Assembly (NCBI RefSeq): GCF_017355165.1
Contig: NZ_JADILK010000011.1
Coordinates: 1-64,000, forward strand
From: Bacillus sp. SD075
Lineage (GTDB): Bacteria; Bacillota; Bacilli; Bacillales; DSM-1321
DNA: 64,000 bases
Direction of reading: 5' to 3'
Of this stretch, positions 1-8,676 are shown in pieces. The notes under the pieces were generated by a model. The model worked only from the letters and a program-made list of their open reading frames with translations, was not told the origin of the DNA and did no database searches. Every line of letters starts with the position of its first letter. The first letter of the stretch is position 1. Position numbers and translations under genes: made by a program.

Positions 1-29
1 GAAGCACAGTGCTTATGCATCTGTGCTTC
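1..29 (-). terminator. Inverted repeat, likely gntK terminator
   Basis: GAAGCACAG at 1-9 and CTGTGCTTC at 21-29 form a perfect 9-bp stem with an 11-nt loop, 10 nt past the gntK stop. The T-run expected on the minus strand would lie outside the window, so the terminator role is inferred. Confidence 0.45.
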
Positions 30-38
30 CCCTAAAAA

Positions 39-1583
39 TTATTCTAAATGACGTCTTTGGAAATCAGCGATCCTCTTGTAGTCGCCTTCCAATTGCCTGC
101 TCACGGATAAATAAATCGACATTAATTCTTCATACACTTTAACGTTCTCTTCGATTGGGACAAGTTCATTCGTTTCACCAACCATCCCCTCAACCTCGTC
201 AAGGCTTTCGATTTCGCCTAAAGCATATAATCCAAGAACAGCTGCACCTAAGCTCGAACTCTCAAAGCTTTCAGGAATTGTCACGTTTTGATTGAATATA
301 TCCGCCATGATTTGGCGCCAGAGCTTTGAGCGGACAAATCCGCCGCTTGCATGAATCTTCTCGGGGCCGCCCGTCAACTCCTTCACAGCAAGTAGGACAC
401 TGTACAAGTTATACATCACACCCTCCAGCACTGCCCGGACCATATGGTCACGAGTGTGATGAAGCGCCAGTCCGAAGAAGGAGCCCCTTGCATCGGCACT
501 CCATAACGGCGCCCGTTCCCCTGCCATATACGGGTGGAATATCAACCCATCAGAACCAGGTGCAATATTAGAAGCCATATCCGTCAGGATCTCATAGGAG
601 TCCTGTCCCGAAGCCTTCGCTTTTTCGATTTCCACTCGGCCCAATTGATCGCGTGCCCATCGGAAGGTGATTCCCCCATTGTTGACCGGTCCGCCGATTA
701 CCCAATGATTCTCAGTAAGGGCATAGCAGAATGTCCTGCCTTTGGGATCGGTAAGCGGCCGGTCACTGACGGTTCTTACCGCACCGCTCGTTCCGATTGT
801 CACTGCCAGAACGCCTGGCTTGATTGCGTTTTGCCCTAAGTTGGCAAGCACACCATCACTCGCTCCAATCACAAACGGGGTACCAGCATGAATATTCATT
901 TTTGCAGCTAATTCCTCACTTAAGCCTGAGAGGATATGCGTTGTAGGGACAAGTGTCGGCAGCTTGTCAGCCCCAATCCCAGCAATGGTGAGTGCCTCTT
1001 CATCCCACTTCAGGTCATTCAAATTGAACATGCCCGTTGCAGAAGCGAGCGAATAATCCATCACATACTCATTGAAAAACTTATAGATGATGTATTCTTT
1101 AATTCCTATAAACTTGTCCGTTTCGTTAAAAGTCACGGGATGCTCACTTCTTAACCACATTACTTTCGTGATTGGGGACATTGGGTGAATGGGTGTTCCC
1201 GTCCTGTGATACAATTGTCCCCCCTGTTCCGAAGCCTTCAATTTCTCCGCATAGGAAACACTACGATTATCGGCCCATGTAATGCTATTCGTCAGCGGGC
1301 TGCCATCTTTCCCCATTGCGATCAAGCTATGCATCGCTGAACTGAACGATATGAAGCCCAGTTCTTGCTTTTCTATTCCGCTTGCAATCATAACCTCGCC
1401 TATTGCGATGATGACCGCTTTATAAATTTCTTCGGGATCTTGTTCCGCTACGGAAGGAGTTGGACTGTGAAGGGGATATCCCTTCGAACAAGATTGGACA
1501 ACCTCCCCCGCTTTTGAAAAAAGAACAACCTTCGTACTCGTCGTACCAATATCGATCCCCATCATATAACCTGAATGTCCCAT
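39..1583 (-). CDS. gntK: Gluconokinase (FGGY family)
   Basis: ATP-dependent kinase converting gluconate to 6-phosphogluconate for the pentose phosphate pathway. The N-terminal phosphate-binding motif GIDIGTTSTK lies at residues 9-18, followed by the two actin-like domains of FGGY kinases; GASDGVLANLG and ASGGFVRSKLW are typical of the C-terminal half. From the ATG at 1583 the protein is 514 aa, close to the usual size. A TTG 30 nt upstream is in frame, but GAGGAG precedes the ATG and conservation begins just after it. The neighbour upstream on the same strand is a decayed gluconate permease gene, so this kinase has lost its adjacent transporter. No gntR regulator is visible in the window. Xylulokinase-like substrates cannot be excluded from sequence alone. 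Confidence 0.88.
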   Translation of the reverse strand: MGHSGYMMGIDIGTTSTKVVLFSKAGEVVQSCSKGYPLHSPTPSVAEQDPEEIYKAVIIAIGEVMIASGIEKQELGFISFSSAMHSLIAMGKDGSPLTNSITWADNRSVSYAEKLKASEQGGQLYHRTGTPIHPMSPITKVMWLRSEHPVTFNETDKFIGIKEYIIYKFFNEYVMDYSLASATGMFNLNDLKWDEEALTIAGIGADKLPTLVPTTHILSGLSEELAAKMNIHAGTPFVIGASDGVLANLGQNAIKPGVLAVTIGTSGAVRTVSDRPLTDPKGRTFCYALTENHWVIGGPVNNGGITFRWARDQLGRVEIEKAKASGQDSYEILTDMASNIAPGSDGLIFHPYMAGERAPLWSADARGSFFGLALHHTRDHMVRAVLEGVMYNLYSVLLAVKELTGGPEKIHASGGFVRSKLWRQIMADIFNQNVTIPESFESSSLGAAVLGLYALGEIESLDEVEGMVGETNELVPIEENVKVYEELMSIYLSVSRQLEGDYKRIADFQRRHLE

Positions 1584-1605
1584 ACTTACATCAATCTCCT
1601 CTCTC

Positions 1606-2375
1606 TTAAACAATTGAATTCAATAGTAGTAAGATTAGGATAAGTGAAACGACTGATATAATCGTTTCCATGACCGTCCAAGACTTTAACGTTTGTGCGA
1701 CTTAAATTAAAGAACTCTTTGATCATCAAAATCCTGCATCATTCACGTGTGATAGAATTAATGAACCTGAACCGATCGCAAGGACCAGCCATTCAATAAT
1801 AACTCCTGGTATAGAAGAGATGATCGGCAGCACGATACCTACCGCAGTTGTTTAACGGCATTTGCAAAGAATTCCTGAATGCAATCTTCGCTGCTGGATG
1901 TGGAGGCATTAAACCATGTACAGTCGATAATCGGCTAACATGGAAATCCCGATTCCCCAAAAGAATAAACCCTTATTTTTTGCAATCGTATATGCGGTTG
2001 GAATAGGAAAACGAGCCCACCTTCGAAGAATACGGACATCCCTACCATGAAGGCAACTTTCAACATCATCTCCCAATGGACTTTCTATTCACCGAACATA
2101 TCCAAAAGGGTATTCGCAACCCTTTCTGCACCGCCCGACTCGGCCGTCATCTTTCCAAGCAGGGTACCTAAACCGACAATTAGTGCTATCTAACCAAGAG
2201 TATTACCTCCCCCTGTCTGAACAGCATCTGCAACATCCGGATTATCCATACCTGCGGTAATCCCTAAAATGATGGAGGCGAGAAGGAACGCAATAAATGG
2301 GTGCCATTTTGCTTTGGCTTTGATAACGATGTAAACAAGCGCATAAACCAACAACTATCGGTAGGGATCAATCCC
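1606..2375 (-). pseudogene. gntP: Decayed gluconate permease (GntP family)
   Basis: Reverse-strand translation gives pieces of a GntP-type permease in shifting frames: LVYIVIKAKAKWHPFIAFLL, then GGGNTLG, a TAG stop, then GLGTLLGKMTAESGGAERVA, another TAG, then KVAFMVGMSVFFEGG, later HVNDAGF, and finally SWTVMETIISVVSLILILLL ending at a TAA at 1606 just ahead of gntK. At least three in-frame stops (two of them replacing expected Trp-type codons) and several frameshifts are seen, so no full-length product is possible. Order permease-kinase matches the gnt operon in Bacillus. The remnant is still easily recognised, which suggests fairly recent decay. The stretch 2376-2580 holds nothing I can identify. 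Confidence 0.85.
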
Positions 2376-2580
2376 AACCTTTGGAATCCCTTTACTCTCT
2401 CTATCTAACTAAGCTCAGAAGAATATTTTACAGGAATAACATAACAATACATAGAAAGAGTTATTCAATCATTCACTCTAAATCAGGATAAGGCATCCCT
2501 AAAGGGAAGATTTCAATGAAAAAAGCATCGAACCAGTTCATTGTGAACTAAACTCGATACCTGATTCAATCATGAAATGA

Positions 2581-3279
2581 TCACTCACCAATAAAAAGAG
2601 GGCCGGATCGGTGCTTGATTTCTTCCTCCAGTTGTTCAGGATAAGCAATGAGGAAGGAAGTTGATGGTCCTGATGATTTTTCAATATCGACTTTATTACT
2701 TATATGCACAGAAACACCTTCACCGCTTTGATCCAGATGCTCCCATTCATATGCTATCCCTTTTGAGCCCACTGGAAGTGCCTGAACGCCTTCCATTTCA
2801 CAGAGGCTTTTATATAAAGGTAATGGTGCGATCCATTCTTGCTGTTCCATTACTTCTTCTCCAACGAGCGGTCTGCCGATCAGAGCGATTTTCCGTAAAG
2901 GATGCTGCTTTTTAACGCATTCCTCTACTCGTTTACCAATCACCATAAGACCAAGTGCTGATTGAAGAAGCGGCATGTTACTTTCTGTGCTGCCAGTAAT
3001 GGGAAGGTTCCCCATTCCCAATTCCTTCAGCCCCTTCCTGACACCCCTGCCCAAATCCTCCCAGGCTTCATCCCCGCAGAAATTATTTAGAACGACGGAT
3101 ACTGGACTTCCGCCAACGCCCAAACACTCCATGACCGCAACCCGAAAGGAATAATATCCAACGACATCATAAGGGACATGGACAAGATCCTTTTCCTTCT
3201 GGCCGATTCCACCGCTATTATCACTTGAAACAATCAATGATTCTGATTCGGAAAATGGTAAAATCAATGAATCACTCAT
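2581..3279 (-). CDS. cblS: Alpha-ribazole kinase CblS (PurM/AIR-synthase-like)
   Basis: Predicted to phosphorylate alpha-ribazole to alpha-ribazole phosphate, letting cells that lack CobT activate salvaged alpha-ribazole. The 232-aa sequence has AIR-synthase-like features: DNSGGIG near residues 20-26, VPYDVVGYYSFRVA, a conserved GSPVSVVLNNF and GNLPITGSTESNMP. It is the last gene of the corrinoid operon and its start overlaps the end of cblT by 4 nt. The cblT-cblS pairing is the known signature of this pathway in Listeria and Geobacillus. The assignment relies on that context plus the PurM-like fold signature; no catalytic residue was verified. Confidence 0.75.
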   Translation of the reverse strand: MSDSLILPFSESESLIVSSDNSGGIGQKEKDLVHVPYDVVGYYSFRVAVMECLGVGGSPVSVVLNNFCGDEAWEDLGRGVRKGLKELGMGNLPITGSTESNMPLLQSALGLMVIGKRVEECVKKQHPLRKIALIGRPLVGEEVMEQQEWIAPLPLYKSLCEMEGVQALPVGSKGIAYEWEHLDQSGEGVSVHISNKVDIEKSSGPSTSFLIAYPEQLEEEIKHRSGPLFIGE

Positions 3280-3770
3280 TTTACGAGTCCATCTTTAAAA
3301 ATCATTTTTTTCAAAACAGGCTCCAAGCGTGGCAGTAAAAGAGCCGCCAATCCTACATTTACCGCCGTCGCCGCCGTTAATCCCGGTACCAGTAACGTGT
3401 AAAAACCAGGGCTGATCAGAACTGCGAATGGCAGGGCTAAAACGAAGGCATTGCCGATAAAGAAAAGGAAAAACGCACCTACTTTTTTCCCGTGTATATA
3501 TAAAATGCCAAACATCCATGCGAGGACTGCCATTTCGACCATGATCAAAAAGTGGAATGGCCCCAGTGGCATGCCGCCGATGAATGCCGAAATGATATGA
3601 CCAAGCCCAGCTACAATAGCCCCCGATACCGGGCCAAGTATGATGGCAGCCAAAAGGGCTGGAAAACTATCCAAAGCGATACTCCCAATCGGGGAAGGGA
3701 TTTTAATCATTGCCCCTACTGCCGATAAGGCGACGAATATAGCAATTGCACTAATTTTTCTTACGTCCAT
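3276..3770 (-). CDS. cblT: ECF transporter S component, alpha-ribazole type (CblT)
   Basis: A 164-aa hydrophobic protein with about five to six membrane segments, the size and layout of an ECF substrate-binding S subunit. The motif ALSAVGAMIKIPSPIGSIAL near the start and GPVSGAIVAGLGHIISA resemble S components. It would bring alpha-ribazole in with a shared energising module (EcfA1A2T) encoded elsewhere. It lies between the adenosyltransferase gene and cblS, overlapping the latter by 4 nt. The substrate is inferred from this context; on sequence alone it could carry another vitamin precursor. Confidence 0.75.
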   Translation of the reverse strand: MDVRKISAIAIFVALSAVGAMIKIPSPIGSIALDSFPALLAAIILGPVSGAIVAGLGHIISAFIGGMPLGPFHFLIMVEMAVLAWMFGILYIHGKKVGAFFLFFIGNAFVLALPFAVLISPGFYTLLVPGLTAATAVNVGLAALLLPRLEPVLKKMIFKDGLVK

Positions 3771-3772
3771 GT

Positions 3773-4363
3773 TTACTCTTTTTCCTTTCTTTTCCCTCCA
3801 CGGAACACATTTGCGCTGCGGATATATTCCACATCTTTCACACCAAGACGGAAATTGATCACCCGTGCAACAGCAAAGAAGTAATCCGACAAACGATTTA
3901 AATACTGAAGTGATAATGGTGAAACGGCCGCACCCGACTTGATCAATGAAACGACCAATCGTTCCGCCCTTCTTGTAACGGTACGGGCAATGTGAATGGT
4001 TGCAGCCGCTTTTGAGCCGCCAGGCAGGATGAACTTTTCCAGCTCTGGCGCTTCGAGTATGAAGGCATCTATCCGTTCTTCCAAATAGGTAATGGCCTCA
4101 TCCGTCAGCTTTTGCGGGGCCTTCTCGGAAACGGTTGCCAAATCGCCGCCACAGTCAAACAACTCATGCTGGATTTTCTCTAGATCGGCCAATACATCCG
4201 TAAATATCGCAGGATCCAATTCTGTCACCGCAAGACCGATATAGCTATTCACTTCATCCACCGTTCCATAAGATTCTACACGGATGTCATCCTTGTAGAG
4301 CCGACCACCAATTACGCTTGTTTGTCCTTTATCCCCTGTACGTGTATAAATTTTCATCCCCAT
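3773..4363 (-). CDS. pduO: Cob(I)alamin adenosyltransferase, PduO type
   Basis: Transfers the adenosyl group of ATP to the cobalt of cob(I)alamin or cobinamide, giving the adenosylated corrinoid that later enzymes use. The start IYTRTGDKGQTSVIGG is the PduO ATP-binding motif, VESYGTVDEVNSYIGLA and FILPGGSKAAATIHIARTVTRRAER follow, all hallmarks of the family; the length of 196 aa is normal. It sits 2 nt from cblT and a few bases after the small CobU-like gene, within the corrinoid operon. The first residue codons MGMK allow two ATG starts 6 nt apart; the longer is given. Confidence 0.92.
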   Translation of the reverse strand: MGMKIYTRTGDKGQTSVIGGRLYKDDIRVESYGTVDEVNSYIGLAVTELDPAIFTDVLADLEKIQHELFDCGGDLATVSEKAPQKLTDEAITYLEERIDAFILEAPELEKFILPGGSKAAATIHIARTVTRRAERLVVSLIKSGAAVSPLSLQYLNRLSDYFFAVARVINFRLGVKDVEYIRSANVFRGGKRKEKE

Positions 4364-4371
4364 TACCTCCT

Positions 4372-4836
4372 CTACTTTATTCGCTGGTTAATTCCATACC
4401 AGATGATATCGACGCGCCTTGATAAGGATGCTACATCTTGAAAGACCCAGCCGCAGGCATCGCGCCATCTGCGATCTCTTGCTTCCATCGGGACAATGCC
4501 CTTGGAAATATCAGAACCGATCACAATACAGTTGTGTTCATCCCGTTCTTTCTCCCATATTCGCCAATCATCGATGATTTCCTTCCATTTTTTTCGAATC
4601 GAATCTGGATCCAGCTTTTCTGCATCTTGTTGAATCCATGCATCCAACCCTTGCAATACAACAGTCTTGCCTTGAAAATCAATCAATTCCGGCCGTTCTT
4701 TACGATAACCGGATAGCCATAGGACATCATCTTCCAAACCATACAATTGCTTTACCCATTCAGTTTTTCCGTTATAGGCGCCTCCTGTAACAAAGTGCAG
4801 CGGTCTCCCCTCCTTAAGCTGTTCCGGTCTTCCCAT
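4372..4836 (-). CDS. Second CobU-like P-loop protein
   Basis: A 154-aa relative of adenosylcobinamide kinase/guanylyltransferase. P-loop GGAYNGKT at residues 18-25; the C-terminal half has IVIGSDISKGIVP, ARDRRWRDACG and SRRVDIIWYGI, which match the end of CobU. Where CobU has the guanylylated His in an HRKDR-type motif, this protein reads GYRKERP, with Tyr44 at that place. It may therefore keep only one of the two CobU activities, or act in a complex with the other CobU. The ATG at 4836 is chosen because AGGGG precedes it; an in-frame TTG at 4872 has no ribosome site. Either way it overlaps the end of cobC, by 85 nt from the ATG. Confidence 0.7.
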   Translation of the reverse strand: MGRPEQLKEGRPLHFVTGGAYNGKTEWVKQLYGLEDDVLWLSGYRKERPELIDFQGKTVVLQGLDAWIQQDAEKLDPDSIRKKWKEIIDDWRIWEKERDEHNCIVIGSDISKGIVPMEARDRRWRDACGWVFQDVASLSRRVDIIWYGINQRIK

Positions 4837-5375
4837 ATCAGCTCGTATCCCCTGCCATGGGAAATCTCCCAATCAAAAAAATTCTTTTCGTTCGGGGCAT
4901 GGCGGACCAATAAATCACGAATTACCCCTCCATGCGTCATTAGGGCCATTCGGTTCTCCTTACAGGCTATCAATTGGTTCCAGCCATTATTAACACGTTC
5001 GGAAAATGCCGGATAGCTTTCACCCCCAGGCACCAGTGCCTCCATTGGACGTTCCAGCCAATTAAGATACTCTCCATCTGCCTTCAGCTCATGATACGTC
5101 CGCCCTTCCCAACTGCCGAAGTTCATCTCACGGAACAAAGAGTTTTGGACAGGAACCGCATGTGGAAACAACAGTCGTGCGGTTTCCACACAACGGGGCA
5201 AATCACTGCTATGAATTTTTTCATACTGCGGGTAAGAGCCCCTTAAGTCCAGTATTTCCTTTTCTCCTTCGATACTTAATGGAGAATCCGTCCATCCTAA
5301 ATAAGCCTTTCGCTCATTTGCTACTGTCAGCCCATGGCGAAGTAGTGTAATAGCCACAATGTCACCCATAACCAA
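4752..5375 (-). CDS. cobC: Alpha-ribazole phosphatase-like histidine phosphatase
   Basis: Histidine phosphatase superfamily member of 207 aa with the catalytic RHG at residues 13-15, the second Arg/Glu region FREMNFGSWEGRTYHEL, and the late MTHGGVIRDLL motif that carries the second catalytic His. In this operon it should remove the phosphate from alpha-ribazole phosphate or adenosylcobalamin phosphate at the end of nucleotide-loop assembly. The TTG at 5375 has AAGGGG 7 nt upstream, better spaced than for the ATG two codons later. The 5' end overlaps cobS by 49 nt and the 3' end overlaps the CobU-like gene, so translation is probably coupled. Confidence 0.85.
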   Translation of the reverse strand: MVMGDIVAITLLRHGLTVANERKAYLGWTDSPLSIEGEKEILDLRGSYPQYEKIHSSDLPRCVETARLLFPHAVPVQNSLFREMNFGSWEGRTYHELKADGEYLNWLERPMEALVPGGESYPAFSERVNNGWNQLIACKENRMALMTHGGVIRDLLVRHAPNEKNFFDWEISHGRGYELIWEDRNSLRRGDRCTLLQEAPITEKLNG

Positions 5376-6118
5376 AGCTCAACCCCTTCCACGGATGCCC
5401 CCAGTACATCTCCGGTTATCCCACCGAACCAACTGACGATTTTACATTTTATATAAACCAGGAAAAACATCGCAGCCAGGCACATGATGAAAAATAAGGT
5501 GACAAGCTTAAAATCGATGATCCAGGCAAACGCCAGACTCACAAGGAGGTACAGCCAATAAATGGGCAAACTGCTTTTCCTTCCTGCACTTTGAAAAAAA
5601 GCACCGAGCCCTTCTTTTTTAGCCAGCGGCATCTGGATGAGTAAATAACCCATCACACATTTGCTTAAGAGTGGAAGGGCAATGATCAAGAAGTATGTCC
5701 ATTCATTTACCCTTTCGACAATTTCATAGATAAATATGAACCGGGCAGCCAAAAGGACGATGACGGAGATGACACCGAATGCACCTGTCCTGGAATCCTT
5801 CATGATTTCCAGTCGCCGCTCTTTATCCTGATAGGAAAAAAAAGCATCACTTGCATCGATCCAACCATCAAGGTGCAGCCCCCCCGTTAATGCCATCGTC
5901 AAAAACCAAAGGAAAAAGGCAATCGCAAGCGATGACAAGGGGGTCCATTCCACTAGTGCATACAAAACACCGCCCAATATCAAGCCTAGCAGAAGACCTA
6001 CTAATGGAAAGGTTTGAATGGCACGGTGAATATATTTCTTCTCCATCGGAAGCTGCTTCTTTATGGGAAAAACCGTAAAGAACTGCAGGTTAATTATAAA
6101 TCCGATCACTCCGCTCAT
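5327..6118 (-). CDS. cobS: Adenosylcobinamide-GDP ribazoletransferase (CobS)
   Basis: Membrane enzyme that joins adenosylcobinamide-GDP to alpha-ribazole (phosphate), closing the nucleotide loop of cobalamin. The 263-aa protein has the family signature GGLHLDGWIDASDAFFS and RRLEIMKDSRTGAFGV, followed by five or more hydrophobic segments. Length is normal. The start ATG overlaps the cobU stop as ATGA, with AGGGGGC upstream, so the two are translationally coupled. Its 3' end overlaps cobC by 49 nt. Confidence 0.93.
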   Translation of the reverse strand: MSGVIGFIINLQFFTVFPIKKQLPMEKKYIHRAIQTFPLVGLLLGLILGGVLYALVEWTPLSSLAIAFFLWFLTMALTGGLHLDGWIDASDAFFSYQDKERRLEIMKDSRTGAFGVISVIVLLAARFIFIYEIVERVNEWTYFLIIALPLLSKCVMGYLLIQMPLAKKEGLGAFFQSAGRKSSLPIYWLYLLVSLAFAWIIDFKLVTLFFIMCLAAMFFLVYIKCKIVSWFGGITGDVLGASVEGVELWLWVTLWLLHYFAMG

Positions 6119-6690
6119 TCCTGCATGCCCCCTTTCTTCCGCAATGGAATTCCCGCTTCTACAAGATAGGCTTCATCCGCCTGCCCGACGATCGTTTGAT
6201 GGAGCTGGCCCAGTATTTTTCCGTATATATGGAGGAAATCATCCTGGAAAATCGGTTCCTGCACCAATTCATTGCTCACGACTATTAAACAGCTGGATTG
6301 TTTTCTTATCTCCTTGATCCCGGTTATTATTTTTGAAAAAACGCTAGCTAAAAATTCTTCTTCTAGCGGAATGCCAGAACCAAATAGTTCATTATCAAGC
6401 AGGGTTGTCAGACAATCGAGCAGAATTATGGAATCCTGATCAATGTCCGCGCCTATTCTTGTAATATCCGTTGCGTATTCGGAAGTTTTCCAAGCAATCG
6501 GGCTGCTTTCTCTATCTTTCCGGTGCCTAAGGATCCGTTCAGCCATTTCAACATCACTGACACGGCCACAGGCGAGGTAATGCAAGTTGCCATCCATTTG
6601 GAGTGCATACTCCAGGGCTTTTCTTTCTGCGAAGCTGCTTTTTCCGGAACGGACACCCCCGGTTATAAAACAGAGCCTTGCTTTCTCCAC
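6115..6690 (-). CDS. cobU: Adenosylcobinamide kinase/guanylyltransferase
   Basis: Bifunctional enzyme that phosphorylates adenosylcobinamide and then attaches GMP. Residues 9-16 hold the P-loop GGVRSGKS, AERKALEYA follows, and RHRKDRESS carries the His used for guanylylation in CobU. ILLDCLTTLLDNELF is the Walker B-like segment and DEAYLVEAGIPLRKKG the C-terminal signature. Length 191 aa is normal. The start is GTG with GGAGGGGG upstream; it overlaps cobD by 28 nt. The usual VSNEVGxGIVP motif is altered here to VSNELVQEPIF, while the second CobU-like protein of this operon keeps the GIVP form, which suggests the two may complement each other. Confidence 0.88.
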   Translation of the reverse strand: MEKARLCFITGGVRSGKSSFAERKALEYALQMDGNLHYLACGRVSDVEMAERILRHRKDRESSPIAWKTSEYATDITRIGADIDQDSIILLDCLTTLLDNELFGSGIPLEEEFLASVFSKIITGIKEIRKQSSCLIVVSNELVQEPIFQDDFLHIYGKILGQLHQTIVGQADEAYLVEAGIPLRKKGGMQE

Positions 6691-7736
6691 TGTCTTACCC
6701 CCTCCATCAGTGCTTCGTTATCATGTTCACTCTTCACTGCAAACCGAAGCCACCTTCCATCCAAACCCGGGAAATTATAGGTATGGCGCGATACGATTCC
6801 CTTTTTCAGCAAAAAAGGGAAAAGGGATAAGGATTCATCTTTAACCAAATAAAAATTAACTGTGCTATCGGAGACATTCAACCCTTGCTCCTCATAAAAC
6901 CGGAATAGTTTTTGCTTTTGCCATGCAATATAGTCTCTTGTTTTTTTCATATAGGCTTCTTCTGCAAGACAGATTTTCCCTACCTCAAGTGCCACATGGT
7001 TGACGCTCCAATGCGGTTTATACTTTCTTACCCGTTTTATGATGTCAGGTGCCGCAAGCAAATAGCCTAGTCTCAAACCCGGAATTGCAAAGATTTTAGT
7101 CATTGATCTTAGAATGAGTAAATGAGGAAATACATTGATTAAAGAAGCATAACTAAAGGCATCTTCCGTAAAATCATAAAAAGCCTCATCCAAGACAACC
7201 AGGCAATTCGCTTTTTGGCATTCCATGATCAATTCCCTGACGGCATCCCTCTTAAATGAAACACCTGTCGGATTATTAGGCGTACATAAGAAAATTGCAT
7301 CATAATCGGGTAATCGGGGAATCAAACGATCCAAGTCCAATTGCCACTCAGGATCATCAAGCTGGTGAAAATCGACGTTACATCCAGCTGCCAAACAAGC
7401 TTCAGCATATTCCGCAAAGGCCGGCTGTATGATTAGCACCCTTTGATTCGCTAAACCGTTCGCTACCAACATGATTATTTCAGCACCACCGTTCCCCATC
7501 AAAACGGATTGCTCAGGAAGAGCTTCTTTTTTTGCAATTGATTTTGTCAGTTCAATGGCATGCGGATCTGGGTATTGAAGGATTCCTTCAAAAAAACCAG
7601 ACCACTGTTCCTTTATGCGTAAAGGCGGACCCAATGGGTTGATGTTAGCACTGAAGTCGAGAACCGATTCTGGCATTTCGATTTCCAGTGCTTCGTAAAG
7701 ATAATGAGGATTAGATCCATGAGAAGGTAATGTCAA
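6663..7736 (-). CDS. cobD: Threonine-phosphate decarboxylase
   Basis: PLP enzyme that makes (R)-1-amino-2-propanol phosphate, the linker of the nucleotide loop. A class I/II aminotransferase fold is evident from SANINPLGPP near residue 30, CTPNNPTGV, VVLDEAFYDF and the PLP-lysine motif SMTKIFAIPGLRLGY. The 357-aa length is normal for the family. The chosen start is TTG with AGGGGG eight bases upstream; it overlaps cbiB by 26 nt. A histidinol-phosphate aminotransferase is the closest alternative, but the operon context makes CobD much more likely. Confidence 0.9.
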   Translation of the reverse strand: MTLPSHGSNPHYLYEALEIEMPESVLDFSANINPLGPPLRIKEQWSGFFEGILQYPDPHAIELTKSIAKKEALPEQSVLMGNGGAEIIMLVANGLANQRVLIIQPAFAEYAEACLAAGCNVDFHQLDDPEWQLDLDRLIPRLPDYDAIFLCTPNNPTGVSFKRDAVRELIMECQKANCLVVLDEAFYDFTEDAFSYASLINVFPHLLILRSMTKIFAIPGLRLGYLLAAPDIIKRVRKYKPHWSVNHVALEVGKICLAEEAYMKKTRDYIAWQKQKLFRFYEEQGLNVSDSTVNFYLVKDESLSLFPFLLKKGIVSRHTYNFPGLDGRWLRFAVKSEHDNEALMEGVRQWRKQGSVL

Positions 7737-8676
7737 GAATAAGTCCCCCTAGCCATAGCATCAGTAGAAATAGAAAAGATGACCGATGCATGATGGTAAT
7801 CGTTTGTGGTATATGTTTTGCTTCCAATCGAACAAGCGGAACTCCCATCCTCGCACGGTCGGAAACTATTCCCTTGTACCTATTCCGGCCTCCAAGCTGG
7901 ATTCCCAAAATGGCAGCAACGCCTGCTTCACACCACCCGCTATTCGGGCTTGGATGTTTTTTTGCATCATGGAATAATATCTTCCACCTAGCACCAAATC
8001 CATGATGGCCGGATTTCGAGCTCAGCAACATCAGGAACCCGGTGAGCCGGCTGGGAATCCAGTTGACGATATCATCGAGCTTGGCTGAAGCCCAGCCGAA
8101 TTGCCCATATTTATCATTTTTGTACCCTACCATGGAATCGCAGGTATTAATCGCTCTGTACACCATCGAGAGCGGCGCACCGCCAATGGCTGCCCAAAAC
8201 ATAGGGGCTGTAATACCATCACTGGTATTTTCCGCTACGGTTTCCACGGTGCCCCTGACGATTTCGGATTCATCAAGATCGGCAGTATCACGGCCCACGA
8301 TATAGGAAAGCTTTAGCCTCGCTTCAGGAAAATCCCTTTCATTCAGCGGAAGGCATACGTCCATGCCAGCTTGCTTCAAGCCCTTCTGAGCTATCGTAGT
8401 AGAAATGACAACAGCTTCCCAAAGGATACCTGCAAGCGGATGGATTCGATAAGCTAAATAGACGGTAAGACCAGTAATCAATACCACCACCGATAAGACG
8501 ATGAACAACATGAAAAGTCCATTCCGTTTCATATATGTTCCTCTATTGAATGCCAGATCCATCTTGCTTATCATCGATCCTATCCATTTGACTGGATGCG
8601 GCCAATTTGGCGGGTCACCAATTATTAGATCAATGAAAAACGCCAGCGTAACTGCAAAAAGATGATGGTAAATCAT
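7711..8676 (-). CDS. cbiB: Adenosylcobinamide-phosphate synthase (CbiB)
   Basis: Integral membrane enzyme that attaches aminopropanol phosphate to adenosylcobyric acid. The N-terminus AFFIDLIIGDPPNWPHPVKW is the family signature; later motifs GRDTADLDESEIVRGTVETV, AENTSDGITAPMFWAAIGG and YRAINTCDSMVGYKN are strongly conserved. Length 321 aa is typical. The ATG overlaps the stop of the btuD-cbiZ gene as ATGA. Together with the CbiZ domain upstream it allows cobinamides and pseudo-cobalamins to be remade as adenosylcobinamide phosphate. Confidence 0.94.
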   Translation of the reverse strand: MIYHHLFAVTLAFFIDLIIGDPPNWPHPVKWIGSMISKMDLAFNRGTYMKRNGLFMLFIVLSVVVLITGLTVYLAYRIHPLAGILWEAVVISTTIAQKGLKQAGMDVCLPLNERDFPEARLKLSYIVGRDTADLDESEIVRGTVETVAENTSDGITAPMFWAAIGGAPLSMVYRAINTCDSMVGYKNDKYGQFGWASAKLDDIVNWIPSRLTGFLMLLSSKSGHHGFGARWKILFHDAKKHPSPNSGWCEAGVAAILGIQLGGRNRYKGIVSDRARMGVPLVRLEAKHIPQTITIMHRSSFLFLLMLWLGGLILDITFSWI

